A stretch of DNA of 64,000 nucleotides, taken from NCBI RefSeq assembly GCF_014836715.1, contig NZ_JACSQI010000017.1, positions 1 to 64,000 on the forward strand. The letters run 5' to 3'. Both the position numbers and the translations under genes were made by a program. The DNA comes from Escherichia whittamii. GTDB taxonomy: Bacteria; Pseudomonadota; Gammaproteobacteria; Enterobacterales; Enterobacteriaceae. Shown here in pieces: positions 42,010 to 52,431 of the stretch (its first letter is position 1; each line of letters opens with the position of its first letter). The notes beneath the pieces are model-generated. The model was not told where the DNA came from, did not search any database, and was given only the letters and a program-made list of their open reading frames with translations.

Positions 42010-42591
42010 ATGCGTCTGTGTGACCGAGATATTGAAGCCTGGCTTGATGAAGGCCGTTTGTCGATCAACCCACGTCCACCAGTGGAGCGTATTAATGGCG
42101 CGACGGTGGATGTACGCCTGGGCAATAAATTTCGTACCTTCCGTGGTCACACGGCAGCGTTTATCGATCTGAGCGGTCCCAAAGACGAAGTGAGCGCTGC
42201 GCTTGACCGGGTGATGAGCGATGAAATTGTGCTTGATGAGGGCGAGGCGTTTTATCTCCATCCGGGAGAACTGGCGCTGGCGGTGACGCTGGAGTCGGTT
42301 ACGCTGCCAGCCGATCTGGTGGGCTGGCTGGATGGGCGTTCTTCACTGGCGCGTCTGGGGCTGATGGTGCACGTTACCGCGCACCGTATCGATCCTGGCT
42401 GGTCAGGCTGCATTGTGCTTGAATTTTACAACTCCGGTAAACTGCCGCTGGCCCTGCGTCCGGGCATGCTTATTGGCGCGCTGAGTTTTGAGCCGCTTTC
42501 AGGTCCGGCAGCGCGTCCGTATAACCGCCGTGAAGATGCGAAATATCGCAACCAGCAGGGCGCAGTCGCCAGTCGTATCGATAAAGACTAA
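42010..42591 (+). CDS. dcd: dCTP deaminase Dcd
   Basis: 193 residues. It deaminates dCTP to dUTP, the main source of dTMP precursors in enterobacteria. The conserved [14 protein letters not shown] contains the catalytic Glu/Ser-Arg region, and [17 protein letters not shown] follows. Begins [13 protein letters not shown], preceded by GAAAGGAG. asmA follows after 21 bp. Confidence 0.97.
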
Positions 42592-42612
42592 TTCAGGCTC
42601 ACTGAGGATACC

Positions 42613-44466
42613 ATGAGACGATTTCTGACGACGCTGATGATACTCCTGGTCGTGCTGGTGGCTGGGTTATCTGCGTTGGTGTTGCTGGTGAATCCGAATG
42701 ATTTCCGTGACTATATGGTCAAGCAGGTTGCTGCACGTAGCGGTTATCAATTGCAGCTCGACGGGCCACTGCGTTGGCACGTCTGGCCGCAGCTTAGTAT
42801 CCTTTCTGGTCGCATGATATTAACGGCTAACGGGGCCAGCCAACCGCTGGTACGTGCCGATAATATGCGCCTTGATGTGGCCTTGTGGCCTTTATTGAGT
42901 CATCAACTCAGCGTTAAGCAAGTCATGCTCAAAGGGGCGGTCATTCAACTGACGCCGGAAACAGAAGCGGTGCGCAGTGAAGACGCCCCAATAGCCCCGA
43001 AAGACAATACCTTACCCGATGACGCGGAAGATCGTGGCTGGTCGTTCGATATCGCCAGTCTGCGAGTCAGTGACAGCGTGTTGGTGTTCCAGCATGAAAA
43101 TGACGAACAGGTTACGGTACGTGATATCCGCCTGCAAATGGAGCAGGATCCACAACATCGCGGATCGTTTGAATTCTCTGGTCGGGTAAATCGCGACCAA
43201 CGCGATCTCACGTTAGCGCTCAAGGGGACTGTTGATGCTTCTGATTACCCCCATGATTTAACGGCGGATATTCAACAGATTGACTGGCAACTGCAGGGCG
43301 CAGATCTCCCGAAGCAGGGGATTCAGGGTCATGGTCAGTTCAAGGCTCAGTGGCAGGAAGCGCAAAAACGTCTCGTTTTTGAACAAATCAATTTAACCGC
43401 TAATGACAGTAATCTGACCGGTCAGGCGCAGGTAGCGCTGCTTGAGAAGCCAGAATGGCTGCTCAGACTGCAATTTGCCCAGTTAAATCTGGATAATTTG
43501 CTGCCAATGAATGAGGCGATGACTACGCAAAATGGCGTTGCTCAACAGGGGCAAAACCAGCCAACGTTGCCTCGTCCGGTAATTTCCTCACGCATTGATG
43601 AGCCCGCGTATCAGGGGCTGAAAGGCTTTGCGGCAGATATTTTGTTGCAGGCCAATAATGTGCGCTGGCGTGGAATGGATTTTACCGATGTCACTGCGCA
43701 AATGACCAACAGGTCGGGGCTGCTGGAGATTATTCAGTTGCAGGGCAAACTTAACGACGGTGTCGTGTCGTTACCGGGTACGCTGGATGCAACAGCCTCA
43801 CATCCACGGATAGTCTTCCATCCTCGGCTGGAAAATGTCGAGATTGGCACCATTCTGAATGCCTTCAACTACCCCATCTCACTAACGGGGAAAATGTCGC
43901 TGGCAGGGGATTTCTCTGGTGCTGACATTGATGCCAACGCATTCCGTCACACCTGGCAAGGACAGGCGCATGTCGAAATGGCTGATACGCGCATGGAAGG
44001 CATGAACTTCCAGCAGATGATCCAACAAGCGGTAGAACGTAATGGCGGTGATGTGAAGGTCGCTGAAAACTTCGATAACGTGACGCGGCTTGATAGCTTT
44101 ACCACCGATCTGACGTTGAAGGATGGCGTCGTGACGTTAAACGACATGCAAGGTCAATCGCCAGTGCTGGCGCTTTCAGGGACTGGCACGTTGAATCTGG
44201 CAGAGCAAACCTGCGACACCCAGTTTGACATTCGTGTGATTGGTGGCTGGAACGGGGAAAGCAAACTGATTGATTTCCTCAAAGAAACGCCGGTTCCTCT
44301 GCGGGTTTATGGCAACTGGCAGCAACTCAATTACAGCCTGCAAGTAGATCAGTTACTGCGTAAACACTTACAGGATGAAGCCAAACGCCGTCTTAACGAC
44401 TGGGCCGAGCGGAATAAAGATTCCCGCAATAGCAAAGATGTGAAGAAGTTGCTGGAGAAGATGTAA
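42613..44466 (+). CDS. asmA: AsmA, AsmA-family envelope lipid-transport protein
   Basis: A 617-residue inner-membrane-anchored protein: one N-terminal membrane segment (about 5-27) then a long periplasmic beta-rich domain of the AsmA/Vps13-like bridge family, thought to move phospholipids between membranes. Known for suppressing assembly-defective OmpF. C-terminal AsmA domain begins around GMNFQQMIQQAVERNGGD. Full length; likely co-transcribed with dcd. Confidence 0.96.
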   Translation: MRRFLTTLMILLVVLVAGLSALVLLVNPNDFRDYMVKQVAARSGYQLQLDGPLRWHVWPQLSILSGRMILTANGASQPLVRADNMRLDVALWPLLSHQLSVKQVMLKGAVIQLTPETEAVRSEDAPIAPKDNTLPDDAEDRGWSFDIASLRVSDSVLVFQHENDEQVTVRDIRLQMEQDPQHRGSFEFSGRVNRDQRDLTLALKGTVDASDYPHDLTADIQQIDWQLQGADLPKQGIQGHGQFKAQWQEAQKRLVFEQINLTANDSNLTGQAQVALLEKPEWLLRLQFAQLNLDNLLPMNEAMTTQNGVAQQGQNQPTLPRPVISSRIDEPAYQGLKGFAADILLQANNVRWRGMDFTDVTAQMTNRSGLLEIIQLQGKLNDGVVSLPGTLDATASHPRIVFHPRLENVEIGTILNAFNYPISLTGKMSLAGDFSGADIDANAFRHTWQGQAHVEMADTRMEGMNFQQMIQQAVERNGGDVKVAENFDNVTRLDSFTTDLTLKDGVVTLNDMQGQSPVLALSGTGTLNLAEQTCDTQFDIRVIGGWNGESKLIDFLKETPVPLRVYGNWQQLNYSLQVDQLLRKHLQDEAKRRLNDWAERNKDSRNSKDVKKLLEKM

Positions 44467-44486
44467 GTTTCCAGATGACATATGCT

Positions 44487-44524
44487 GTAGGCCTGATAAG
44501 ACGCGTAAAGCGTCGCATCAGGCA
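44487..44524. repeat. REP element
   Basis: GTAGGCCTGATAAGACGCG...CGTCGCATCAGGCA, 20 bp after asmA. The inverse orientation of the one at 44958-44994. Confidence 0.85.
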
Positions 44525-44584
44525 ATCACTTAGATTACTTTCAGCACAGATGAATTATCAGTAAAAGTAAGATACTTCAGCGAA

Positions 44585-44905
44585 GGTGTTGGTCCGGCTG
44601 TAAATCGCCGAATCGTTTCCTGTAGGCCGGGTCAGCCCACATGGATGTGGGCTGAGGGCGCGTTTTACAGGGATGTTACCTCGCGCCCGTACCTGATAGC
44701 CGAAAGGAATAAGATGAGGACAAAATTGCCGGGAGCAATTTTGAACAGCGCCTGCGCTGGCCCCGAAGGGGTGAGGCCCAGGGATGGGCCGAATATTCCG
44801 CGCTAGCGGCGATTTACCGCCGGGAGCCCGGGTTGCCAGGGTGGTGGCGATTGAGCCACCCTGGCACGTTCACCGGCTTGAGCGTTCCAAAATAGCGAGG
44901 AACAT
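44585..44905. other. Highly structured non-coding element of unknown type
   Basis: About 320 bp with no reading frame but at least seven inverted repeats: 44633-44654 (CAGCCCACAT/ATGTGGGCTG), 44656-44688 (GGGCGCG/CGCGCCC), 44721-44743 (CAAAATTGC/GCAATTTTG), 44746-44759, 44775-44790 (GGCCCA/TGGGCC), 44835-44865 (GCCAGGGTGG/CCACCCTGGC), 44884-44903 (GTTCC/GGAAC). It lies between two inverted REPs and between asmA and yegH. I cannot name it; a structured RNA, a non-autonomous mobile element or a known E. coli interspersed repeat are all possible. The remaining 44906-44957 holds nothing I recognise. Confidence 0.55.
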
Positions 44906-44957
44906 AAAGTGAACGGAACAGCTTCTAATGTCACATACTCTCCCGGTTGAATGAAAC

Positions 44958-44994
44958 GCCTGATGCGACGCTTTACGCGTCTTATCAGGCCTAC
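44958..44994. repeat. REP element
   Basis: GCCTGATGCGACGC...GCGTCTTATCAGGCCTAC, inverted relative to the REP at 44487-44524, seven bp from the yegH stop. Confidence 0.85.
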
Positions 44995-45000
44995 ATGCCA

Positions 45001-46584
45001 TCACACCTCGTACTCCATCTCGCCATCCTTACGCAGTGGAATAATCTGCACCTTCTGCACGCGATGGCTTTCCACCTGCAACGTTTTGAGCAAATAATCC
45101 CCCACCTGTACTTCTTCGCCAGGTTTTGGAATACGCTGTAAATATTCCATCAGCAGCCCGGCGATGGTGTGATATTCCCGTTTTTCATCCAGTGGCAGTG
45201 GCACATATTGCACCAGATCTTCCAGCGGCATATGACCATTCGCCGTCCAGGAACCGTCGGCATTTTTCTGAATATCATGACGGGCGTCGATCTCTTCCAC
45301 TTCGTTCGGTAAGTTACCGGCAATGGTTTCGGTGACGTCACTTAATGTCACAATCCCTTCTACCGAGCCAAATTCATCCACCACAAAAGCAAAGTGCGTA
45401 CGAGCGTTGCGGAACTGCTCCAGAGCAGGTAACAGCGGTAAGGTTTCCGGGAACACCAGCGGCTGGCGAACCAGTACCCGCAGGTTGAGCGGTTCGCCGC
45501 GCAGCGACTGTTGTAGCAGGTCAATCACGTGAACAACACCGAGCAAATCTTCCGCGTCGTCACCGTCGGTAACCACCAGTCGCGTATGCTGATTTCGCTC
45601 CAGCAACTGGCGGATCTCTTCTTCCGGCGCGTTGAGATCGATATGTTCAATATCGTGGCGTGATGTCATGATGCTGCTGACAGTACGCTGGTTAAGATTA
45701 AGTACCCGCTCAATCATCCGCCGTTCCTGCGGATTAAAGATTTGTTGGTTGCCATGATCCACCAGCATGGACGCAGTTTCGGCATCCAGTTCCGCATCTT
45801 CTTTTTGCCCGCTTAATAAGCGCATTACCGCTTCGGTAGTCCGCTGGCGCAGCGTCTGGTTAGCGGAGAGAAAACGTCGTCGGTTAAAGATAGCCAACTG
45901 ATTGAGCGCCTCGATCATCACCGAGAAGCCAATTGCAGCGTACAGGTAGCCTTTCGGAATGACGAATCCGAAACCTTCCGCCACCAGGCTAAAGCCAATC
46001 ATCAACAAGAAACTTAAGCAGAGAATAACGATGGTTGGGTGGCTATTAACGAACTGAGTTAACGCCTTGCTGGCCATCAACATCAGGCTGATAGCGATAA
46101 CGACGGCGGCCATCATAACCAGTAAATGGTCGACCATTCCGACGGCGGTAATCACCGAGTCGAGTGAGAAGATCGCGTCCAGAACCACTATCTGCGTGAC
46201 TACGCCCCAGAACTTCGCACCTTTGCGTTGCGTGGGATTATTGCTGTCTTTCCCTTCCAGTCGTTCGTTCAACTCCATCGTGGCTTTGAACAGCAGGAAG
46301 AAACCACCGAACAGCATGATTAAGTCGCGGGCGCTAAAGGTAAACGAGCGGAAGCTGAACAGTGGTTGGGTCAGGGTGACCAGCCAGGAGATTGACGCCA
46401 ACAGTAACAGGCGCATTAACATTGCCAGCAACAGCCCGGTAACCCGTGCGCGGTCGCGCTGCTTCGGCGGTAGTTTTTCGGCGAGGATGGCAATAAAGAC
46501 CAGGTTATCAATGCCGAGGACCAGTTCGATCACAATCAGCGTGATTAACCCGGCCCAGATAGACGGATCGGCAATCCATTCCAT
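45001..46584 (-). CDS. yegH: YegH, TerC-like membrane protein with CBS and CorC domains
   Basis: 527 residues. An N-terminal TerC-type domain (about 1-230, seven membrane segments with [13 protein letters not shown]) is followed by two CBS domains (about 300-430) and a CorC/HlyC domain (about 440-525, [15 protein letters not shown]). Such proteins are linked to metal-ion transport or resistance; the function of YegH is not established. The start MEWIADPS at 46584 is chosen because that is the family N-terminus; 13 codons upstream in frame are not conserved. Confidence 0.93.
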   Translation of the reverse strand: MEWIADPSIWAGLITLIVIELVLGIDNLVFIAILAEKLPPKQRDRARVTGLLLAMLMRLLLLASISWLVTLTQPLFSFRSFTFSARDLIMLFGGFFLLFKATMELNERLEGKDSNNPTQRKGAKFWGVVTQIVVLDAIFSLDSVITAVGMVDHLLVMMAAVVIAISLMLMASKALTQFVNSHPTIVILCLSFLLMIGFSLVAEGFGFVIPKGYLYAAIGFSVMIEALNQLAIFNRRRFLSANQTLRQRTTEAVMRLLSGQKEDAELDAETASMLVDHGNQQIFNPQERRMIERVLNLNQRTVSSIMTSRHDIEHIDLNAPEEEIRQLLERNQHTRLVVTDGDDAEDLLGVVHVIDLLQQSLRGEPLNLRVLVRQPLVFPETLPLLPALEQFRNARTHFAFVVDEFGSVEGIVTLSDVTETIAGNLPNEVEEIDARHDIQKNADGSWTANGHMPLEDLVQYVPLPLDEKREYHTIAGLLMEYLQRIPKPGEEVQVGDYLLKTLQVESHRVQKVQIIPLRKDGEMEYEV

Positions 46585-46790
46585 AGTAAGTACAAAACCT
46601 ATTCGTTGTATGACAAATGTCACAATTCGATCATGGATAATTCGGGGCCAAAATGCAATGTTGCTGCACTATTTATCTCACTTTATTTGAGGGCTATAAC
46701 ATCGCATTATCCCTGAATTAAAAGCGGTAATAATTAAACGTTATTTAAGAAATATCGCATATAGAGATACTATATTAAATATTGTCAACA

Positions 46791-46804
46791 TAAAGAAACT
46801 CCTA
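46791..46804 (+). promoter_or_regulatory. RcsAB box of the colanic acid operon
   Basis: TAAAGAAACTCCTA, the known RcsA-RcsB site of wza, near-consensus with TAAGAATATTCCTA. It lies 438 bp upstream of wza, the usual long leader distance. Confidence 0.88.
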
Positions 46805-47026
46805 AAAAACACCGCAGAATAAACTTAATATAATTCTTAAAAATAGCCAATTGCCGATTTGTTACCTTGCCTGCTATTCCGTTAGCTGTAACACTTCCTC
46901 CTGCATTATTGGAGAGCCAATATTCAAATACCATAATGCCACCTTATATCTGGAAAATTAATTTACGGAATAACGCTTTTTCATAAACGGCTGCATGATG
47001 AAAGAGTTGGAAAATCTAAGATAAAT

Positions 47027-47064
47027 CAGTGTATTGGTAGCTAAAAGCCAGGGGCGGTAGCGTG
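47027..47064 (+). promoter_or_regulatory. JUMPstart / ops element in the wza leader
   Basis: CAGTGTATTGGTAGCTAAAAGCC followed by GGGGCGGTAGCGTG: the JUMPstart sequence with the ops core GGCGGTAG at 47053-47060, which recruits RfaH to keep RNA polymerase elongating through long polysaccharide operons. The 657 bp between yegH and wza holds no gene apart from this and the RcsAB box. Written here in two parts only to show structure. Confidence 0.9.
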
Positions 47065-47241
47065 TCTGGATGCCTGAAAGACCAGTCTGAATTATTCTGT
47101 CAATAGCCTGCGGATGAAATCAATTTTTTTAGGACTGATGCCAGTTAAATTTTTATTCAATTAACTGCAAGGTAAATGTGCATGCGACATTGCTATTAAT
47201 AGCGCACAGGATAATTACTCTGCCAAAGTGATAAATAAACA

Positions 47242-48381
47242 ATGACGAAATCCAAAATGAAATTGATGCCATTATTGGTGTCAGTAACCTTGATAAGCGG
47301 TTGCACAGTACTTCCGGGCAGCAATATGTCTACGATGGGTAAAGACGTCATCAAACAGCAGGACGCTGATTTCGATCTCGACAAAATGGTGAATGTTTAT
47401 CCGCTGACCCCGCGCCTGATTGATCAGTTACGCCCACGCCCCAACGTCGCGCGTCCCAATATGACGCTGGAAAGCGAGATTGCTAATTATCAATATCGCG
47501 TCGGGCCGGGCGACGTTCTTAATGTCACCGTCTGGGATCACCCGGAACTCACCACGCCAGCTGGTCAGTACCGCAGCTCCAGCGACACCGGCAACTGGGT
47601 ACAGCCTGACGGTACCATGTTCTACCCGTATATCGGCAAGGTTCACGTGGTGGGGAAAACGCTCGCTGAAATCCGCAGTGATATTACCGGGCGTTTAGCG
47701 ACGTACATCGCTGACCCGCAGGTGGACGTTAATATCGCCGCCTTCCGCTCGCAAAAGGCCTATATCTCCGGTCAGGTGAATAAATCCGGTCAACAGGCCA
47801 TCACCAACGTACCACTGACCATTCTCGACGCCATTAACGCCGCAGGTGGCCTGACCGATACCGCTGACTGGCGCAACGTGGTGCTAACACACAATGGTCG
47901 TGAAGAACGCATTTCTTTGCAGGCGCTGATGCAAAACGGCGACCTCAATCAGAACCGACTGCTTTACCCCGGCGATATCCTCTACGTGCCGCGTAATGAT
48001 GATCTAAAAGTGTTTGTGATGGGGGAAGTGAAGAAACAGAGCACCCTGAAAATGGACTTTAGTGGCATGACCCTGACCGAAGCCCTGGGCAATGCCGAAG
48101 GTATCGACATGACCACCTCCAACGCCAGCGGCATCTTTGTCATTCGTCCACTGAAAGGCGAGGGCGGGCGTAACGGCAAAATTGCCAACATTTACCAGCT
48201 GGATATGTCCGATGCCACTTCGCTGGTGATGGCGACGGAATTCCGCCTGCAGCCTTATGACGTGGTGTACGTCACCACCGCTCCGGTTTCCCGCTGGAAC
48301 CGTCTGATCAATCAGTTGCTGCCAACTATTAGCGGTGTCCGTTACATGACGGATACAGCCAGCGACATTCATAACTGGTAA
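47242..48381 (+). CDS. wza: Wza, outer-membrane polysaccharide export lipoprotein
   Basis: 379 residues. A lipoprotein signal with lipobox LISGC (Cys21) anchors it; polysaccharide export domain around [21 protein letters not shown], then SLBB domains, ending in the amphipathic C-terminal helix that forms the outer-membrane barrel. Octameric channel for colanic acid. First gene of the cps operon. Confidence 0.97.
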   Translation: MTKSKMKLMPLLVSVTLISGCTVLPGSNMSTMGKDVIKQQDADFDLDKMVNVYPLTPRLIDQLRPRPNVARPNMTLESEIANYQYRVGPGDVLNVTVWDHPELTTPAGQYRSSSDTGNWVQPDGTMFYPYIGKVHVVGKTLAEIRSDITGRLATYIADPQVDVNIAAFRSQKAYISGQVNKSGQQAITNVPLTILDAINAAGGLTDTADWRNVVLTHNGREERISLQALMQNGDLNQNRLLYPGDILYVPRNDDLKVFVMGEVKKQSTLKMDFSGMTLTEALGNAEGIDMTTSNASGIFVIRPLKGEGGRNGKIANIYQLDMSDATSLVMATEFRLQPYDVVYVTTAPVSRWNRLINQLLPTISGVRYMTDTASDIHNW

Positions 48382-48386
48382 TCGTC

Positions 48387-48830
48387 ATGTTTAACAACAT
48401 CTTAGTTGTCTGTGTCGGCAATATTTGCCGTTCCCCGACGGCGGAACGCTTACTGCAACGTTATCACCCGGAACTGAATGTGGAGTCTGCTGGACTCGGC
48501 GCGCTGGTCGGTAAGGGCGCTGATCCTACTGCCATCAGCGTCGCCGCCGAGCATCAACTGTCACTGGAAGGCCACTGCGCCCGGCAAATCAGCCGCCGCC
48601 TGTGTCGCAACTACAACCTGATTTTGACCATGGAAAAGCGCCATATCGAACGCTTATGTGAGATGGCGCCAGAGATGCGCGGCAAAGTGATGCTGTTTGG
48701 TCACTGGGATAACGAATGTGAAATCCCCGATCCGTATCGCAAAAGTCGGGAAACATTTGCAGCGGTGTACACATTACTTGAACGATCTGCCCGCCAGTGG
48801 GCGCAGGCATTGAACGCAGAGCAGGTATAA
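48387..48830 (+). CDS. wzb: Wzb, low-molecular-weight tyrosine phosphatase
   Basis: 147 residues. P-loop Cys9 and Arg15 in CVGNICRSPTAE; general acid Asp in IPDPYRKS. It dephosphorylates the C-terminal tyrosines of Wzc, permitting polymerisation. Five bp after wza, two bp before wzc. Confidence 0.97.
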   Translation: MFNNILVVCVGNICRSPTAERLLQRYHPELNVESAGLGALVGKGADPTAISVAAEHQLSLEGHCARQISRRLCRNYNLILTMEKRHIERLCEMAPEMRGKVMLFGHWDNECEIPDPYRKSRETFAAVYTLLERSARQWAQALNAEQV

Positions 48831-48832
48831 GA

Positions 48833-50995
48833 ATGACAGAAAAAGTAAAACAACATGCCGCTCCGGTAACGGGCAGTGATGAAATCGATATCGGTCGCCT
48901 GGTCGGTACCGTCATTGAAGCGCGCTGGTGGGTGATTGGCATCACCGCTGTGTTCGCCCTCTGTGCTGTGATTTACACCTTCTTCGCCACGCCGATTTAT
49001 AGCGCCGACGCGCTGGTACAAATCGAACAAAGCGGCGGCAATTCGCTGGTGCAGGACATTGGTTCGGCGTTAGCCAACAAACCGCCAGCCTCGGATGCTG
49101 AGATCCAGTTGATTCGCTCGCGCCTGGTGCTCGGTAAAACGGTGGACGATCTTGACCTCGATATTGCGGTGAGTAAAAACACCTTCCCTGTCTTCGGTGC
49201 GGGCTGGGATCGTCTGATGGGACGTCAGAATGAGACGGTGAAAGTGACTACCTTTAACCGCCCAAAAGAGATGGCGGATCAGGTGTTTACGCTTAATGTT
49301 CTGGACAACAAAAACTACACACTGAGTAGCGACGGCGGCTTTAGCGCCCGTGGGCAAGCGGGCCAGATGCTGAAAAAAGAAGGCGTCACGCTGATGGTTG
49401 AAGCCATTCACGCCAGCCCGGGCAGTGAGTTTACCGTCACCAAATACTCCACGTTGGGGATGATCAATCAACTGCAAAACAGCCTGACGGTAACGGAGAA
49501 CGGCAAAGACGCAGGCGTACTGAGCCTCACTTATACCGGTGAAGATCGCGAACAGATCCGCGACATTCTTAACAGCATCGCCCGTAACTACCAGGAACAA
49601 AATATTGAGCGCAAATCGGCGGAAGCGTCGAAAAGCCTCGCCTTCCTCGCACAACAGTTACCGGAAGTGCGCAACCGCCTTGATGTTGCCGAAAACAAAC
49701 TGAACGCCTTCCGTCAGGATAAAGATTCTGTTGATCTGCCGCTGGAAGCAAAAGCGGTACTCGATTCGATGGTGAACATCGACGCGCAGCTGAACGAACT
49801 GACCTTTAAAGAGGCGGAAATTTCTAAGCTGTTCACCAAAGTTCATCCGGCGTACCGCACGCTGCTGGAGAAACGGCAGGCGCTGGAAGACGAAAAAGCC
49901 AAACTTAACGGGCGCGTAACGGCGATGCCGAAAACCCAGCAGGAGATTGTGCGCCTGACCCGCGATGTCGAGTCTGGTCAGCAGGTCTATATGCAACTGC
50001 TGAATAAAGAGCAGGAGCTGAAAATCACCGAAGCCAGCACCGTAGGCGATGTGCGCATTGTTGACCCGGCAATCACCCAGCCAGGTGTACTGAAACCGAA
50101 GAAAGGGCTGATTATCCTTGGGGCGATTATCCTCGGCCTGATGCTCTCTATCGTTGGTGTGCTGCTGCGCTCGTTGTTTAATCGCGGCATTGAAAGCCCG
50201 CAAGTGCTGGAAGAACACGGTATCAGCGTCTATGCCAGCATCCCGCTGTCGGAGTGGCAAAAAGCGCGCGATAGCGTCAAAACCATCAAAGGGGTCAAAC
50301 GCTATAAACAGAGCCAGTTGCTGGCAGTGGGGAATCCAACCGATCTGGCGATTGAAGCCATCCGCAGCCTGCGTACCAGTTTGCATTTTGCGATGATGCA
50401 GGCGCAGAACAATGTGTTGATGATGACCGGGGTTAGCCCATCAATCGGTAAAACCTTTGTCTGTGCCAACCTGGCGGCGGTCATTAGCCAGACCAATAAA
50501 CGCGTGTTGTTGATCGACTGCGATATGCGCAAAGGCTACACCCACGAATTGCTCGGCACCAATAACGTTAATGGCCTGTCGGAGATTTTGCTTGGTCAGG
50601 GCGATATTACCGCCGCAGCTAAACCGACCTCTATTGCCAAATTTGACCTGATCCCACGCGGGCAGGTGCCACCGAATCCTTCTGAACTGTTGATGAGCGA
50701 ACGCTTTGCCGAATTAGTGAGCTGGGCAAGTAAAAACTACGACATGGTGTTGATTGATACGCCGCCGATTCTGGCGGTAACCGATGCAGCGATTGTTGGT
50801 CGTCACGCCGGAACCACGTTGATGGTGGCGCGTTATGCGGTCAACACCTTGAAAGAAGTGGAAACCAGCCTGAGCCGCTTTGAGCAGAACGGGATCCCGG
50901 TGAAAGGAGTGATTCTGAACTCCATTTTCCGCCGCGCCAGTGCGTATCAGGATTACGGTTATTACGAGTACGAATATAAGTCGGATGCGAAATAA
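48833..50995 (+). CDS. wzc: Wzc, tyrosine autokinase / chain-length regulator
   Basis: A 720-residue PCP-2a protein: N-terminal membrane segment (about 32-52), periplasmic Wzz domain with coiled coil, second membrane segment (about 427-447), and cytosolic BY-kinase with Walker A in GVSPSIGKTFVC, Walker A' LLIDCDMRKGY and Walker B VLIDTPPI. The tyrosine cluster YQDYGYYEYEY is at the C-terminus. Autophosphorylation cycles with Wzb control export. The ATG at 48833 gives family length. Confidence 0.97.
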   Translation: MTEKVKQHAAPVTGSDEIDIGRLVGTVIEARWWVIGITAVFALCAVIYTFFATPIYSADALVQIEQSGGNSLVQDIGSALANKPPASDAEIQLIRSRLVLGKTVDDLDLDIAVSKNTFPVFGAGWDRLMGRQNETVKVTTFNRPKEMADQVFTLNVLDNKNYTLSSDGGFSARGQAGQMLKKEGVTLMVEAIHASPGSEFTVTKYSTLGMINQLQNSLTVTENGKDAGVLSLTYTGEDREQIRDILNSIARNYQEQNIERKSAEASKSLAFLAQQLPEVRNRLDVAENKLNAFRQDKDSVDLPLEAKAVLDSMVNIDAQLNELTFKEAEISKLFTKVHPAYRTLLEKRQALEDEKAKLNGRVTAMPKTQQEIVRLTRDVESGQQVYMQLLNKEQELKITEASTVGDVRIVDPAITQPGVLKPKKGLIILGAIILGLMLSIVGVLLRSLFNRGIESPQVLEEHGISVYASIPLSEWQKARDSVKTIKGVKRYKQSQLLAVGNPTDLAIEAIRSLRTSLHFAMMQAQNNVLMMTGVSPSIGKTFVCANLAAVISQTNKRVLLIDCDMRKGYTHELLGTNNVNGLSEILLGQGDITAAAKPTSIAKFDLIPRGQVPPNPSELLMSERFAELVSWASKNYDMVLIDTPPILAVTDAAIVGRHAGTTLMVARYAVNTLKEVETSLSRFEQNGIPVKGVILNSIFRRASAYQDYGYYEYEYKSDAK

Positions 50996-51032
50996 CGAGG
51001 CGGTTGCCCGATACCAGCATTCACACCGTCCC

Positions 51033-51067
51033 GTAGGCCGGATAAGGCGTTCACGCCGCATCCGGCA
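51033..51067. repeat. REP element between wzc and wcaA
   Basis: GTAGGCCGGATAAGGCGTTCACG...GCATCCGGCA. Written in two parts. Within the operon, so a possible mRNA processing or stability site separating wza-wzc from wcaA onward. Confidence 0.88.
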
Positions 51068-51100
51068 AGCAAACCAGCTCATAAGCCGGGAGAACAACCT

Positions 51101-51940
51101 ATGAAAGACAATCCGCTAATCTCAATCTATATGCCAACCTGGAACCGCCAACAACTGGCGATTCGGGCGATAAAATCGGTCCTGCGCCAGGACTACAGCA
51201 ACTGGGAGATGATCATCGTGGATGATTGCTCCACGTCCTGGGAACAGCTTCAGCAGTACGTCATCGCCCTCAACGATCCGCGTATCACTTACATTCACAA
51301 CGACAATAACAGCGGAGCGTGCGCGGTACGCAATCAGGCGATTATGCTGGCGCAAGGGGAGTACATCACCGGGATCGATGATGATGATGAATGGACACCC
51401 AATCGACTGAGCGTCTTCCTCGCCCATAAACAGCAACTGGTCACTCATGCGTTCTTGTACGCCAACGACTACGTTTGCCAGGGCGAAGTCTATTCCCAAC
51501 CGGCAAGTTTGCCGCTGTATCCCAAATCACCCTATTCACGCCGCCTTTTCTACAAACGCAATATCATCGGCAACCAGGTTTTTACCTGGGCGTGGCGTTT
51601 CAAAGAGTGCCTGTTCGATACCGAACTGAAAGCAGCGCAGGATTACGACATCTTCCTGCGAATGGTGGTGGAGTACGGCGAACCGTGGAAAGTGGAAGAG
51701 GCGACGCAGATCCTGCATATCAATCATGGCGAAATGCAGATCACTTCGTCACCAAAAAAATTCTCCGGATACTTCCATTTTTACCGCAAGCACAAAGACA
51801 AATTTGACCGCGCCAGCAAAAAATATCAGTTGTTTACCCTCTACCAGATCCGCAATAAGCGCATGACCTGGCGCACCTTACTAACACTACTGTCGGTGCG
51901 TAACGGCAAACGGCTGGCTGATGGAATTCGGGGGCGCTAA
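51101..51940 (+). CDS. wcaA: WcaA, GT2-family glycosyltransferase
   Basis: 279 residues. GT-A fold: PLISIYMPTWNRQQLAIRAI at the start, EMIIVDDCST and the metal-binding GIDDDDEW (DxD). One of the glycosyltransferases that adds a sugar to the colanic acid repeat on undecaprenyl-PP; assigned to a glucuronic acid transfer by some authors, but not decided here. Confidence 0.94.
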   Translation: MKDNPLISIYMPTWNRQQLAIRAIKSVLRQDYSNWEMIIVDDCSTSWEQLQQYVIALNDPRITYIHNDNNSGACAVRNQAIMLAQGEYITGIDDDDEWTPNRLSVFLAHKQQLVTHAFLYANDYVCQGEVYSQPASLPLYPKSPYSRRLFYKRNIIGNQVFTWAWRFKECLFDTELKAAQDYDIFLRMVVEYGEPWKVEEATQILHINHGEMQITSSPKKFSGYFHFYRKHKDKFDRASKKYQLFTLYQIRNKRMTWRTLLTLLSVRNGKRLADGIRGR

Positions 51941-51942
51941 CG

Positions 51943-52431
51943 ATGCTGGAAGATCTGCGCGCCAACAGCTGGAGTTTACGCCCGTGCTGTATGGTTCTCG
52001 CCTATCGCGTCGCCCATTTTTGCTCAGTGTGGCGCAAAAAGAACATTATTAACAATCTGTGGGCGGCTCCGCTGCTGGTGCTGTATCGCATTATCACCGA
52101 AGGCTTTTTCGGTTATGAAATCCAGGCCGCCGCGACTATTGGCCGCCGTTTTACTATCCATCACGGTTACGCCGTGGTGATCAATAAAAACGTGGTGGCG
52201 GGGGATGATTTCATCATTCGCCACGGCGTCACTATTGGCAATCGAGGCGCCGACAACATGGCATGTCCGCAAATTGGCAACGGCGTCGAACTTGGTGCCA
52301 ACGTCATTATTCTTGGTGATATCACGCTTGGTAACAACGTCACCGTGGGCGCGGGCAGCGTGGTGCTTGATTCTGTCCCGGACAATGCGCTGGTGGTGGG
52401 AGAAAAAGCGCGAGTGAAGGTAATTAAATGA
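51943..52431 (+). CDS. wcaB: WcaB, hexapeptide-repeat O-acetyltransferase
   Basis: 162 residues, serine-acetyltransferase-like left-handed beta-helix. N-terminal helical part, then hexapeptide repeats from about 70 (GRRFTIHHGYAVVINKNVVA, then IGNRGADNMACPQIGNGVEL). Adds an O-acetyl to colanic acid sugars. Two bp after wcaA, overlaps wcaC by four (ATGA). Confidence 0.93.
   Translation: MLEDLRANSWSLRPCCMVLAYRVAHFCSVWRKKNIINNLWAAPLLVLYRIITEGFFGYEIQAAATIGRRFTIHHGYAVVINKNVVAGDDFIIRHGVTIGNRGADNMACPQIGNGVELGANVIILGDITLGNNVTVGAGSVVLDSVPDNALVVGEKARVKVIK

Noticed and set aside
46585..47241. Possible gene in the 657 bp between yegH and wza
   Set aside because: No frame of useful length with a ribosome binding site; the space is the RcsAB/JUMPstart leader of the cps operon.
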